This document shows, piece after piece, positions 37,920-47,871 of a stretch of 64,000 nucleotides of DNA. The position numbers and the translations under genes are program-made. The stretch covers positions 1-64,000 of the forward strand of contig JBLNCP010000056.1 in assembly GCA_050260775.1 (NCBI GenBank). The letters run 5' to 3'. The stretch comes from CALABS01 sp050260775 (lineage in GTDB: Bacteria; Pseudomonadota; Alphaproteobacteria; Rhodospirillales; Magnetospirillaceae). The stretch's first letter is position 1. Each line of letters begins with the position of its first letter. Under the pieces are notes generated by a model. That model was not told the DNA's origin. It worked only from the letters and a program-made list of their open reading frames with translations, and ran no database searches.

Positions 37920-38624
37920 CTAGTGGCCGGTCCGCGCGAGGTCGAGGACGGAGTCCTTGAGGGGGCTGGCCTGGCGGGGGCGATCGCGGCCGCGGCGGCT
38001 TTGCATGGTGACCAGCGCCAGCGTCATCCAGCCGCCGTGGAACAGCACCCCGGCCAGCAGCACGATCTCGCCGGGGATGGGGCCGATGGTGGCGCGGTGG
38101 ACGAAGGCCGCCCAGGTCGTCGCCGACACCGGATGGATCAGCAGCTTGCCGATGTAGGCGATCAGCTGGATCAGGAAGATCCAGCTGTAGTTGCGGCGCA
38201 GCCGCCGGCCGGCCGCCTCGGCGAAGGTGATGTGGAGCTGGGGATCGATGTAGTCCTTGTAGAGGATCTCGTTCCAGCGGTTGTCCAGGACGACGCCGCG
38301 CCCCAGCAGGATGGGCCCGAAGAAGTTGACTTCGAGGATGTGGGCACGGATCCGCCAGAAATCGAAGAAGCGATAGCGCCGGGCCTCGATGGACAGGAAC
38401 ACCGTCACCAAGAGGCCGACCAGCACCAGCGGCAGCGCCGAGGCGCTGTCGCTGCTGTAGGTCAGCGACAGCGCGAGGCCGGTGGTTACCACCGCCCAGT
38501 TGGTGGTGGTGTCGAGCCGGGTGCGCCAGACCGTGCTGCGGTAGAGCTCGCCGCGGTAGAGGTGGGCCAGAGCGGCGATGTCGGCCGATTCGATATCGTG
38601 GGGGCCATGGGCGGCGTTCGTCAT
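37920..38624 (-). CDS. DUF2270 membrane protein
   Basis: 234 aa. The N-terminus LAHLYRGELYRSTVWRTRLD is typical of DUF2270. About four membrane helices follow (near 40-75, 150-170 and 185-205), and FDFWRIRAHILEVNFFGPIL is a conserved loop. No function is established for the family. It converges on nosX with 9 nt between stops and is divergent from the helicase gene. Confidence 0.8.
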   Translation of the reverse strand: MTNAAHGPHDIESADIAALAHLYRGELYRSTVWRTRLDTTTNWAVVTTGLALSLTYSSDSASALPLVLVGLLVTVFLSIEARRYRFFDFWRIRAHILEVNFFGPILLGRGVVLDNRWNEILYKDYIDPQLHITFAEAAGRRLRRNYSWIFLIQLIAYIGKLLIHPVSATTWAAFVHRATIGPIPGEIVLLAGVLFHGGWMTLALVTMQSRRGRDRPRQASPLKDSVLDLARTGH

Positions 38625-38673
38625 GCGGAAAGAACCCCGAAGCGGCGGCCTGGGTTCCCGAGAGGCGCACGAA

Positions 38674-38712
38674 CCGAAAAGGTTGGCTTTTTCGGGGCCG
38701 CAGGCCTATGGT
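38674..38712 (+). promoter_or_regulatory. Inverted repeat and candidate promoter of the helicase gene
   Basis: CCGAAAA-N8-TTTTCGG (38674-38695) is a perfect 7-bp dyad. TTGGCT (38683-38688) with an 18-nt spacer and TATGGT (38707-38712) could be the -35 and -10, which would put the dyad across the -35. The transcript would begin near 38719, giving a leader of about 170 nt. Confidence 0.35.
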
Positions 38713-38740
38713 CCCGGCGTTCGATCGCTGGAGGCTCATC

Positions 38741-38845
38741 CGTCTCTTGAGTGAGACGTGGATGCGGGCGGCTCCTTGGGACCGCTCCCGCGAGGACGCT
38801 TCTTCCTCTCGACTTCCTCCTGCCAGGTGCCGTCGCCCGCGACGG
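38741..38845 (+). promoter_or_regulatory. Structured 5' leader of the DEAD-box helicase mRNA
   Basis: Two hairpins lie before the start: CGTCTC-N6-GAGACG (38741-38758) and CCGTCGC-CC-GCGACGG (38830-38845). A T6 run follows the second after 12 nt. Long structured leaders are common in cold-induced helicase mRNAs; a role as thermosensor or attenuator is inference. Confidence 0.35.
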
Positions 38846-38886
38846 ACCGAACGCCCCTTTTTTCTCATTCGAACGGGAAGACGCTC

Positions 38887-40146
<1,260 letters not shown>

Positions 40147-40178
40147 TGGGCCGGCTTCGCCCTACCCGCTGCACTGCA

Positions 40179-40195
40179 CCCTTCCAAAAGAAGGG
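40179..40195 (+). terminator. Hairpin downstream of the helicase gene
   Basis: CCCTTC-CAAAA-GAAGGG, 33 nt after the stop, gives a 6-bp stem. No U-tract follows, so termination strength is unclear. Confidence 0.35.
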
Positions 40196-40230
40196 GCATT
40201 GGGTGGGGCGAAACCTGCACAAAAAGGGCG

Positions 40231-40260
40231 TTGACGGCTAAAGATGCATTGCGGTACCTT
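40231..40260 (+). promoter_or_regulatory. Candidate promoter of the apbE-rnf operon
   Basis: TTGACG (40231-40236) and TACCTT (40255-40260), 18 nt apart, sit in the most AT-rich stretch of the window (about 40210-40330). A tandem TCATTTGG/TCATATTTGG repeat follows at 40305-40322. The 265-nt gap holds no other gene I can see. The leader to the ATG at 40412 would be about 145 nt. Confidence 0.4.
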
Positions 40261-40411
40261 AATTCCACTATCGGAGCTGCGAAAAATAATTACGTCGCAC
40301 TTGCTCATTTGGTCATATTTGGTGCATAGCAAGGCTGTCTAAGGGCTACGCCGGATGATAGGCGGACGTCGTGGCCCATCGAGCGAGATCCGCCATCCGG
40401 GGTCATAGAAT

Positions 40412-41404
40412 ATGAGCGTCACCTTCACTCGTCGCCGTGTGCTCACCATCCTCGCCGCCGCCGCGGGCGTGCCGCTCGTCATGGGCGCGGGCCGTGCGCA
40501 GGCGCGGCTGATCAAGTGGGAAGGCACCGCCCTCGGGGCCCCGGCGTCGCTCGCTCTTTACCACCATGACGAGACCGCCGCACGCGACGCCATCGCCGCC
40601 TCGGTCGCCGAGCTCAACCGCCTCGAATCGATCCTCAGCCTCTACCAAGCCGATTCCGCCATCAGCCGCCTCAACCGCGACGGCGCCCTCGCCCACGCCC
40701 CGGCCGAGCTGCTCGACCTGATGAAGGACGCCCTGTCGGTGGCCGCGATCAGCGACGGCGCCTTCGATCCGACCGTGCAGCCGCTGTGGCAGGTCTATTT
40801 CCAGCACTTCACCTCCGCCAACCCGTCGTCCGAGGGCCCGGCCGCCGCCGACATCGCCGCGGCGCGGGCGCTGCTCGGCTGGCGCGACGTGGCGATCGAG
40901 GGCGACAGCATCCGCCTCACCCGGCCCGGCATGGGCGTCACCCTGAACGGCATCGCCCAGGGCTACATCACCGACCGCATCGCCGACCTGCTGCGCGCCC
41001 GCGGCTTCGACCGCACCCTGGTCGACATGGGCGAACCCAAGGCCCTGTCGGCCAAGCCCGACGGCAGCGCCTGGCGCATCGGCATCGCCGACCCCACCGA
41101 CAATTCGCGCAGCGTGACCTCGGTCGACGTCGTCGACAAGGCGGTGGCGACCTCGGGCGGCTACGGCACCACCTTCGACGAAGCCATGCGCTTCACCCAC
41201 CTGATCGACCCGACCTCGGGCACCACCGCCCCGGCCTACCAGAGCGTCACCGTGATCGCCGCCAGCGCCGCCCTGGCCGACGGCCTGTCCACCGCCCTGT
41301 CGGTGGCGCCGGCCGAGCGCCGCCAAGCCATCCTGTCGGCGGCCGGCGGGGTGTCGGCCCTGTTCGTGGCCGGCGACGGGCGCGTCACCACGCTGGCGTC
41401 CTGA
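40412..41404 (+). CDS. apbE: ApbE-type FAD:protein FMN transferase of the rnf cluster
   Basis: 330 aa. A Tat-like signal (TRRRVLTILAAAAG) precedes the ApbE fold: ESILSLYQADSAISRLNRDG, FDPTVQPLWQVY, LNGIAQGYITDRIAD, VDMGEPKAL and the C-terminal ATSGGYGTTF and HLIDPTSG for metal and FAD binding. It attaches FMN by phosphoester to Thr in RnfG (T171) and RnfD. It is close to NosX but has the full C-terminal domain. It is the first gene of the cluster; the 311-aa gene follows after 25 nt. It is equivalent to RnfF of Rhodobacter by role. Confidence 0.92.
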   Translation: MSVTFTRRRVLTILAAAAGVPLVMGAGRAQARLIKWEGTALGAPASLALYHHDETAARDAIAASVAELNRLESILSLYQADSAISRLNRDGALAHAPAELLDLMKDALSVAAISDGAFDPTVQPLWQVYFQHFTSANPSSEGPAAADIAAARALLGWRDVAIEGDSIRLTRPGMGVTLNGIAQGYITDRIADLLRARGFDRTLVDMGEPKALSAKPDGSAWRIGIADPTDNSRSVTSVDVVDKAVATSGGYGTTFDEAMRFTHLIDPTSGTTAPAYQSVTVIAASAALADGLSTALSVAPAERRQAILSAAGGVSALFVAGDGRVTTLAS

Positions 41405-41429
41405 CCCAGGCCGACAGGGGGAGCCGATC

Positions 41430-42365
41430 ATGACCATCGACATGGACGCCCTGGGGGCCACCTGCCGGCGGCTGACGCCGGCTCCCGGCCATGAAAAGCT
41501 GGTGGCCGCCGCGCGCGAGGCCAGCGGCCTCGATTTCCGCCTCGCCCATGTGGATGCCGGCTGGTTCCGCCTGGGCGGCCTGATGGACGCCAACGGCAAC
41601 CGCATCGCCGACGACCTCGAGGACTGGGTTGATGCCGAGACCGGCGGCGACATGACCGCGCTGTTCGAGCGCTATGCCGACGCCGGCTACCGCTTCACCC
41701 GTCACGCCGGCTGGCGCATCTACCTGACGGCCCCGACCGGCCCGGGCCCGCTGGATTTCGTCCAGGTCGAAGTCGACCAGGTGCAGGAGATGCTGTGCCG
41801 ACCGCTGTTCGAGGGCGACCACATCCCCGACACCGTCGAGGAGCTGGCGGCTTTGCCGGCCTGGCCCGAGGCGGTGCCGCTCGCCCCCGCCGCCTATGTC
41901 GCCCGCCGCCATACCGCCTTCGGCGCGATGCCCGAGCTGATGGACGACCACAAGGGCGACCCGCGCTTCAAGCGGTTCGTCTCGGAGTGGAGCGCCTCGA
42001 GCGCCGGCAAGGACGGGCATTTCTGCGACCACTGGGTGCTGCGCGTGGTGCCGTTCCGCACCGAGGACGGCGAGCACCTGCTGGAGGCGCGCCCGGTGCC
42101 GTCGTACAAGCCGGCCTTCCCGGATCTCAAGGATGCCCGCGAGCACGCCGCCCATTACGATCCGGTGGCGATGGTGCGCCAGGTCGATGCCGAGGCCGGC
42201 TATCCCATGGCCTGGTACTTCCTGCAGGTGACCAACCACTTCATCCATTTCCACTGCATGGCCGACCTGCGCGACGCCTGCGCCGCGTCGGGCCCCGCCC
42301 CCCTGCCGCCCACCGATTTCCGGCTGGTCGAGGGGTGGGTCGACACCCCCTATACGTTCAAGTAG
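41430..42365 (+). CDS. Unrecognised 311-aa protein embedded in the rnf cluster
   Basis: 311 aa from an ATG preceded by GGGGGAGC. No signal peptide or membrane helix is visible. It is acidic, with a DDLEDWVD patch (about 51-58), and has many His and Cys: HFCDHW (about 192-197) and NHFIHFHCMADL (about 270-281), which could bind a metal or haem. I recognise no family. It sits 25 nt after apbE and 10 nt before the rseC-like gene, so cotranscription with rnf is nearly certain. A role in Rnf assembly or as a soluble redox partner is a guess. Confidence 0.7.
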   Translation: MTIDMDALGATCRRLTPAPGHEKLVAAAREASGLDFRLAHVDAGWFRLGGLMDANGNRIADDLEDWVDAETGGDMTALFERYADAGYRFTRHAGWRIYLTAPTGPGPLDFVQVEVDQVQEMLCRPLFEGDHIPDTVEELAALPAWPEAVPLAPAAYVARRHTAFGAMPELMDDHKGDPRFKRFVSEWSASSAGKDGHFCDHWVLRVVPFRTEDGEHLLEARPVPSYKPAFPDLKDAREHAAHYDPVAMVRQVDAEAGYPMAWYFLQVTNHFIHFHCMADLRDACAASGPAPLPPTDFRLVEGWVDTPYTFK

Positions 42366-42375
42366 AGGGGGAGAC

Positions 42376-42870
42376 ATGCACCCGGACCGGGGACGGACCT
42401 ACGGCAACGATACGGTGGAGGGCTTCGCCCGCGTGGTCGCGGTCGAGGGACCCCGCGTGGTGCTCGAACCCGAGCAGACCACCGCCTGCGGCCATTGCGT
42501 GTCCTCCTCGGTGTGCGGCATGGGCAGCCCGGGCAATCGCCTGCGGCTGCGCCGCTTCTCCCTTAGGAACGAGCAGGGCCTGGAAGTAGGGGACAGAGTG
42601 GTGGTCGGGGTTTCCGAATCGTCGCTACTCAAAGCCTCGCTGGTCGCATATGCTGCTCCTCTAATATGCATGTTGGTCGCAATGGTCGTTGCCCAGCGCA
42701 TGACCGGCAGCGACATCGCCGCCATGGCCGGCGCCGTCGGCGGCCTGGCATTGGGGTTCATCGGAGCCCGCCTGGGGGCCAGCCGGCTGTCGGCCAGCGG
42801 CGACCTGGCTCCGAAAGTGATCCGTCGCCTCGAGGCCCCCAGGGCCGGCGACGGTTGTCAGATGGGTTGA
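42376..42870 (+). CDS. rseC: RseC/MucC-like protein of the rnf cluster
   Basis: 164 aa. The N-terminal domain has the cysteine motif C-G-H-C-x5-C (CGHCVSSSVC, about 38-47), as in RseC. Two membrane helices follow (about 88-105 and 110-130), then a basic tail. RseC proteins accompany Rnf/Rsx complexes and in E. coli help keep SoxR reduced. The start has AGGGGGAGAC upstream, and rnfA begins 13 nt after its stop. Confidence 0.85.
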   Translation: MHPDRGRTYGNDTVEGFARVVAVEGPRVVLEPEQTTACGHCVSSSVCGMGSPGNRLRLRRFSLRNEQGLEVGDRVVVGVSESSLLKASLVAYAAPLICMLVAMVVAQRMTGSDIAAMAGAVGGLALGFIGARLGASRLSASGDLAPKVIRRLEAPRAGDGCQMG

Positions 42871-42883
42871 AGGATAGGACGAG

Positions 42884-43465
42884 ATGCAGGAACTCTTTCT
42901 GCTCATGATCGGAGCCACCCTGGTCAACAACGTGGTGCTGGCCAGATTCCTGGGCCTGTGCTCGTTCATGGGCGTGACCACCAAGGTGGACACCGCCATC
43001 GGCATGGGCGCGGCGACGACCTTCGTCATCACCGTGTCGTCCATGGGCGACTGGGCCATCGAGCATTTCCTGCTCAAGCCCTACGACCTGGGCTACCTGC
43101 GCACCGTCACCTTCATCCTGGTGATCGCCGCCGCCGTGCAGTTCACCGAGATGGTGGTGCGCAAGGTGTCGCCGGCGCTGTTCCAGATGCTGGGCATCTA
43201 CCTGCCGCTGATCACCACCAACTGCGCCGTGCTCGGCGTGGCGCTGCTGCTGGTCGAGGGCAAGCTCGGCTTCATCGAGAGCGCGCTGTTCGCCTTCGCC
43301 TCGTCGGTGGGCTACAGCCTGGTCATGGCCATCTTCGCCGGCCTGCGCGAGCGTCTGGCCCTGGCCGAGGTGCCGCGCATCTTCGCCGGCCCGCCGATCG
43401 GGTTCGTGACCGCCAGCCTGCTGGCGCTGGCGTTCATGGGTTTCTCTGGCATCAGCACGAATTAA
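42884..43465 (+). CDS. rnfA: RnfA, Rnf complex membrane subunit
   Basis: 193 aa with six membrane helices. The start ELFLLMIGATLVNNVVLARFLGLC, split over helix I, and TTNCAVLGVALL are the family's conserved segments; Cys in each symmetric half is thought to hold a shared Fe-S cluster with RnfE. Rnf moves electrons between ferredoxin and NAD, coupled to ion transport. It is the first core subunit of the rnfABCDGEH operon. rnfB follows after 15 nt. Confidence 0.95.
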   Translation: MQELFLLMIGATLVNNVVLARFLGLCSFMGVTTKVDTAIGMGAATTFVITVSSMGDWAIEHFLLKPYDLGYLRTVTFILVIAAAVQFTEMVVRKVSPALFQMLGIYLPLITTNCAVLGVALLLVEGKLGFIESALFAFASSVGYSLVMAIFAGLRERLALAEVPRIFAGPPIGFVTASLLALAFMGFSGISTN

Positions 43466-43480
43466 GAGAGGGTCCTCGTC

Positions 43481-44017
43481 ATGTTGCTCGCTGTCGGCAG
43501 TCTCGCGGTCATGGGCGCCGCCCTCGGCACGGTGCTCGGCGTTGCGGCCCGCTACCTTGCGGTCGAGGAAAATCCGGTCGAGCAGGAGATCCTGGCCATG
43601 CTGCCGGGATCGCAGTGCGGCCAGTGCGGCTACGTGGGCTGCGCCCAGGCCGCCAAGGCGCTCGCCGCCGGCGAGGCCAAGGTCACCCTGTGCCCGCCCG
43701 GTGGCCGCGCCACCGCGGCGGCGCTGGCGGCCAAGCTCGGCGTCCACGCCGACCTCTCGGACACCGAGGAGCTCGACCCCGAGAACGCCTTCATCAACGA
43801 GGATCTGTGCATCGGCTGCATGCGCTGCATCCAGGAGTGCAGCTCGGACGCCATCGTCGGCGCCAACAAGCAGATGCACACCGTGATCACCGATGTCTGC
43901 CATGGCTGCGGCAAGTGCGCCAAGGTCTGCCCGACCGAGGCCATCGAGATGCGCACCATCCCGCTGACGCTGGCCACCTGGCACTGGCACAAGCCCGGCT
44001 CGAATTGGGTGAACTGA
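43481..44017 (+). CDS. rnfB: RnfB, ferredoxin-type Rnf subunit
   Basis: 178 aa. An N-terminal membrane anchor (about 1-24) is followed by a 4Fe-4S domain (CGQCGYVGC with upstream and downstream Cys). Two ferredoxin motifs come next, CIGCMRCIQEC and CHGCGKCAKVCPTEA. It is the likely entry point for electrons from soluble ferredoxin. The ATG has GAGAGGG upstream. rnfC starts 1 nt after its stop. Confidence 0.95.
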   Translation: MLLAVGSLAVMGAALGTVLGVAARYLAVEENPVEQEILAMLPGSQCGQCGYVGCAQAAKALAAGEAKVTLCPPGGRATAAALAAKLGVHADLSDTEELDPENAFINEDLCIGCMRCIQECSSDAIVGANKQMHTVITDVCHGCGKCAKVCPTEAIEMRTIPLTLATWHWHKPGSNWVN

Positions 44018-44018
44018 G

Positions 44019-45521
44019 ATGAAACTGGGCCCCATCCGCGGCGGCGTCCATCCGGACTACCGCAAGGAACTGGCGTCGGAGAAGGCGGTCGTCCCGCTGC
44101 CGATTCCCCGCATGCTCTACGTGCCGCTGCTGCAGCACGTCGGCGCTCCGGCCGAGCCGATCGTCGCCATCGGCGACATCGTGCTCAAGGGTCAGATGAT
44201 CGCCCGCTCGCAAGGACCGGTGTCGGCGCCCGTGCACGCCCCCACCTCCGGCCGCGTGGTCGACATCGGCGCCTATACCGCCCCGCACCCGTCGGGCCTG
44301 CCCCAGCGCACCATCGTCATTGAGGCCGACGGCCGCGACGCGTGGGCCGACCTGCCGGCCCCCATCGCCGACCCGTTCGCGGTCGCCCGCTCCGTCATCT
44401 CCGAGCGGGTGGCGCAGGCCGGCATCGTCGGCCTGGGCGGCGCCTCGTTCCCGTCGGCGGTCAAGCTGGACCTCGGCACCCGCCACCCCATCGACACCCT
44501 GCTGATCAACGGCGCCGAGTGCGAGCCCTACCTGACCTGCGACGACCGCGTCATGCGCGAGTACGCCGACGAGGTGGTCGACGGCGTCCGCATCATGCAG
44601 TACGCCCTGGGCGCCAAGCGCTCGATCATCGCCATCGAGGGCAACAAGCCGCAGGCGCTGGCCACCATGCGCGCCGCCGTCGCCACCTTCTCCGACCTGT
44701 CGGTGGTGGCGGTGCCGGTGCGCTATCCCATGGGCTCGGCCGACCATCTGGCCCTGGCCGTCACCGGCCGCGAGAAGCCGGCGGGCCGCCGCATGGCCGA
44801 GATCGGCGTGCTGGTGCACAACGTCGCCACCGCCCGCGCGGTGTCGCTGGCTGTGCGCCAGGGCAAGCCGCTGATCTCGCGCGTGGTCACCTTCACCGGC
44901 GGCGCCCTGGCGGAGCCCAAGAACATCGACGTGCCGCTGGGCACCCACGTGGCCGACGTCGTTGCCTTCTGCGGCGGCTTCCGCGAGCACCCGGTGCGCA
45001 TCATCAACGGCGGCCCCATGATGGGCCAGCCGCTGGCCAACCTGGAATCGCCGGTGGTCAAGGGCACCTGCGGCATCGTCGCCCTGTCGGAAGCCGAGGT
45101 GAAGATCCGCGATCCCCAGCCCTGCATCCGCTGCGGCTCGTGCGTCACCGCCTGCCCGAACGGCCTGGTGCCGCTCGAGATGATGAGCCTGATCAAGCAC
45201 GACGACTTGGACAAGGCCGCCGCCGTCGGCGTCGAGGACTGCATCAGCTGCGGCAGCTGCTCGTACATCTGCCCGTCCTTCATCCCGCTGGTGCACTACT
45301 TCGAGTACGCCAAGGGCCGCATCTGGGCCATCGCCCGCGACAAGCGCAAGCAGGACCGGGTGAAGAAGCTGGTCGAGGCGCGCGCCGCCCGTCTCGAGAA
45401 GATCGCCCTCGCCAAGCGTGAAGCCATGGCGGCGCGCAAGGCCGCGGCCGCCGCCGCGCCTGCCCCCGCTGCCGCTCCGGCCGCCCCAACCGAAGCCCTC
45501 CAGCCCGAGGCCAGTTCATGA
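44019..45521 (+). CDS. rnfC: RnfC, NADH/FMN and Fe-S Rnf subunit
   Basis: 500 aa. It has a barrel-sandwich N-terminus, an FMN/NADH-binding Rossmann-like domain (GLGGASFPSAVKL, then NGAECEPYLTCDDR, about 145-180), a SLBB domain, and two 4Fe-4S motifs (CIRCGSCVTACP and CISCGSCSYICP). The C-terminus is an Ala/Lys/Pro-rich helical tail that is shorter than in many gamma-proteobacteria. It is the cytoplasmic NAD-site subunit. rnfD overlaps its stop (ATGA). Confidence 0.95.
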   Translation: MKLGPIRGGVHPDYRKELASEKAVVPLPIPRMLYVPLLQHVGAPAEPIVAIGDIVLKGQMIARSQGPVSAPVHAPTSGRVVDIGAYTAPHPSGLPQRTIVIEADGRDAWADLPAPIADPFAVARSVISERVAQAGIVGLGGASFPSAVKLDLGTRHPIDTLLINGAECEPYLTCDDRVMREYADEVVDGVRIMQYALGAKRSIIAIEGNKPQALATMRAAVATFSDLSVVAVPVRYPMGSADHLALAVTGREKPAGRRMAEIGVLVHNVATARAVSLAVRQGKPLISRVVTFTGGALAEPKNIDVPLGTHVADVVAFCGGFREHPVRIINGGPMMGQPLANLESPVVKGTCGIVALSEAEVKIRDPQPCIRCGSCVTACPNGLVPLEMMSLIKHDDLDKAAAVGVEDCISCGSCSYICPSFIPLVHYFEYAKGRIWAIARDKRKQDRVKKLVEARAARLEKIALAKREAMAARKAAAAAAPAPAAAPAAPTEALQPEASS

Positions 45522-46591
45522 GCGTAGTTTTCGACCGCAGCGGCCCGTACACGCACGCCCGCACCAGCGTCCAGCGGACGATGGCGCTGGTGATGGCGGC
45601 GCTGACCCCTGCCACGCTGTTCGACATCTGGCTGTTCGGCTGGCCGGCTCTCAACCTTTTCGCGATCACCATCGCCGCCTGCATGGGCGTCGAAGCCGCC
45701 TGCCTCCATCTCGGCGGCAAGCCGGTCAAGAGCACCCTGACCGACGGCTCCGCCATCCTCACCGGCTGGCTGCTGGCCATGAGCCTGCCGCCGTGGGCGC
45801 CGTGGTGGATCGGGGTGGTGGGCGCGGTGTTCGCCATCGCCCTGGCCAAGCACACCTTCGGCGGCATCGGCCAGAACGTGTTCAACCCGGCCATGGTCGC
45901 CCGCGTGGCGCTGCTGGTGTCGTTCCCGGTGCAGATGACCGCCTGGGTCGCGCCGCACCCGCTGTTCTCGGCCGGGGCCCCCGGGCTGGCCGACGGCCTG
46001 GCCATCACCTTCGGCGCCCTGCACCTCGACTCCGTCAGCGCCGCCTCGGCGCTCGGCTACGTCAAGACCGAGCTGTCGCGCGGAATTCCCGTGTCGCAGT
46101 CGATCACCCAGGTGCCCGAGCTGATGGACATGGTGCTGGGCAACCGTGCCGGCAGCTTCGGCGAGACCTCGGCGGTGCTGATCCTGCTGGGCGGCGTGTT
46201 CCTGCTGTGGCGCCGGATCATCTCGTGGCACATCCCGGTGGCGGTGATGGGCACCCTGTTCGTGATGGGCACCCTGTTCCACGCCATCAATCCCGACCGC
46301 TTCACCACCGGAACGTTCCACCTGCTGTCGGGTGCCACCTTCCTGGGCGCGTTCTTCATCGCCACCGATTACGTGACGTCGCCGACCTCGAAGCAGGGCC
46401 AGATCGTGTTCGGCATCGGCTGCGGCCTGCTCACCTGGATCATCCGCACCTTCGCGGGCTATCCCGAGGGCATGGCCTTCGCGGTGCTGCTGATGAACTC
46501 GCTGGCCCCCATCATCGACCAACACTTCCGTCCGCGGGTCTTCGGCCGTACCCGCAAGGGTGAGCCTCTGCCGCTCAAGGGGGAGAAATGA
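45518..46591 (+). CDS. rnfD: RnfD, flavinylated membrane subunit
   Basis: 357 aa with about nine to ten membrane helices. The covalent FMN motif S-G-A-T is in LLSGATFLGAFF. GGIGQNVFNPAM is a conserved family segment. It forms the ion-conducting core with RnfG and resembles NqrB. Its Thr is modified by the ApbE at 40412. rnfG starts inside the stop codon. Confidence 0.94.
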   Translation: MSVVFDRSGPYTHARTSVQRTMALVMAALTPATLFDIWLFGWPALNLFAITIAACMGVEAACLHLGGKPVKSTLTDGSAILTGWLLAMSLPPWAPWWIGVVGAVFAIALAKHTFGGIGQNVFNPAMVARVALLVSFPVQMTAWVAPHPLFSAGAPGLADGLAITFGALHLDSVSAASALGYVKTELSRGIPVSQSITQVPELMDMVLGNRAGSFGETSAVLILLGGVFLLWRRIISWHIPVAVMGTLFVMGTLFHAINPDRFTTGTFHLLSGATFLGAFFIATDYVTSPTSKQGQIVFGIGCGLLTWIIRTFAGYPEGMAFAVLLMNSLAPIIDQHFRPRVFGRTRKGEPLPLKGEK

Positions 46592-47187
46592 AAAAGGCCA
46601 CCTTCATTCATGCGGTGATCCTGGGCGCCTTCTGCCTGGGCTTCGGCATCGTGCTGGCCGGCACCGACCTGGCCACCAACGCCGAGATCAAGGACCGCGC
46701 CACCGAGGACCGCCAGGCCTCGCTGAGCCAAGTGGTTCCCGCCGCGCTGCACGACAACAGCCTGGTCGCCAACACCCTTGCCATGAAGAATGACGAGGGC
46801 AAGGAGATCACCGTCTACCGCGGCACCAAGGACGGCAAGGTGACGGCGGTGGCCTACGAGATCTACGGGTCGGGCTATGCCGGCGAGATGCGGATGATGC
46901 TGGGCGTCGATGCCGAGGGGAAGATCCTGGGCGTGCGCGTCACCTTCCACAAGGAGACCCCCGGCCTCGGCGACAAGATCGAGGAGAAGAAGGGCGACTG
47001 GATCACCCGCTTCACCGGCCTGTCGCTCGGCAATCCGCCCGAGGAGAAGTTCAAGGTGAAGAAGGACGGCGGCATCTTCGACCAGTTCTCGGGTGCCACC
47101 ATCACGCCGCGCGGCGTCGTCACCGCCGTCCGCCACGGCCTGCACTTCTTCGACGCCCACAAGGCCCAATTGCTGGAGATGCGCTGA
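46588..47187 (+). CDS. rnfG: RnfG, flavinylated periplasmic subunit
   Basis: 199 aa. One N-terminal membrane helix (about 8-26) is followed by an FMN-binding domain with S168-G-A-T171; T171 takes the FMN by phosphoester bond. It is equivalent to NqrC. HKETPGLGDKI is conserved near the flavin. Its ATG overlaps the rnfD stop and its TGA overlaps the rnfE ATG. Confidence 0.95.
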   Translation: MKKATFIHAVILGAFCLGFGIVLAGTDLATNAEIKDRATEDRQASLSQVVPAALHDNSLVANTLAMKNDEGKEITVYRGTKDGKVTAVAYEIYGSGYAGEMRMMLGVDAEGKILGVRVTFHKETPGLGDKIEEKKGDWITRFTGLSLGNPPEEKFKVKKDGGIFDQFSGATITPRGVVTAVRHGLHFFDAHKAQLLEMR

Positions 47188-47861
47188 TGGCCTCGAACTA
47201 CAAGACCATCGTCAAGGACGGGCTGTGGGACAACAACGGCGTGTTCGCCATGCTGCTGGGCATGTGCCCAACCATGGCGATGACCACGGGGGCCACCAAC
47301 GCCCTGGGCATGGGCCTGGCCACCGCGGTGGTGATGGCGGCGTCCAGCCTGATGGTGGCGATGTTCCGCAACTACATCACCCAGGAAGTCCGCATCCCGG
47401 TCTACATCCTGATCGTCGCGGCCAACACCACGCTGGTCGATCTCACGATGAACGCCTACATGCACGAGCTCTATAAGGTGCTTGGCCTGTTCATCCCGTT
47501 GATCGTGTCCAACTGCCTGCCGCTGGCCCGCCTCGAGGCCTTCGCCGCCAAGGAGCCGGTGCTGCCGTCCTTCCTCGACGGCCTGTTCATGGGCATCGGC
47601 TTCACCATCGCGCTGACCGCCATCGGCGCCGTGCGCGAGATCGTCGGCGGCGGCACCGTGTTCGCCGATGCCTCGCTGCTGTTCGGCCCGGCCTTCCACT
47701 TCATGGAACTGCGCCTGCTGCCGTCGGACATGGGCGTCCTGGTCGCGATCCTGCCCCCCGGCGGCTTCCTGGCCACCGGCCTGCTGCTGGTCGGCAAGCG
47801 GCTGATCGACCTCAAGGCCGGCAAGAGCATCCAGATGGCCGGCGCCCACTGCGTCGGCTGA
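47187..47861 (+). CDS. rnfE: RnfE, Rnf complex membrane subunit
   Basis: 224 aa with about six membrane helices, homologous to RnfA in inverted topology. The stretches NNGVFAMLLGMCPTMAMT and PLIVSNCLPLARLEAFAAKEPV hold the conserved Cys residues of the intramembrane Fe-S cluster. It completes the core complex. Confidence 0.95.
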   Translation: MASNYKTIVKDGLWDNNGVFAMLLGMCPTMAMTTGATNALGMGLATAVVMAASSLMVAMFRNYITQEVRIPVYILIVAANTTLVDLTMNAYMHELYKVLGLFIPLIVSNCLPLARLEAFAAKEPVLPSFLDGLFMGIGFTIALTAIGAVREIVGGGTVFADASLLFGPAFHFMELRLLPSDMGVLVAILPPGGFLATGLLLVGKRLIDLKAGKSIQMAGAHCVG

Positions 47862-47871
47862 GGAGACCACG

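Noticed and set aside
40305..40330. Sigma-54 promoter upstream of the rnf cluster
   Set aside because: The GG and GC near TTTGGTGCA are 11 rather than 10 nt apart and the -12 element is poor.
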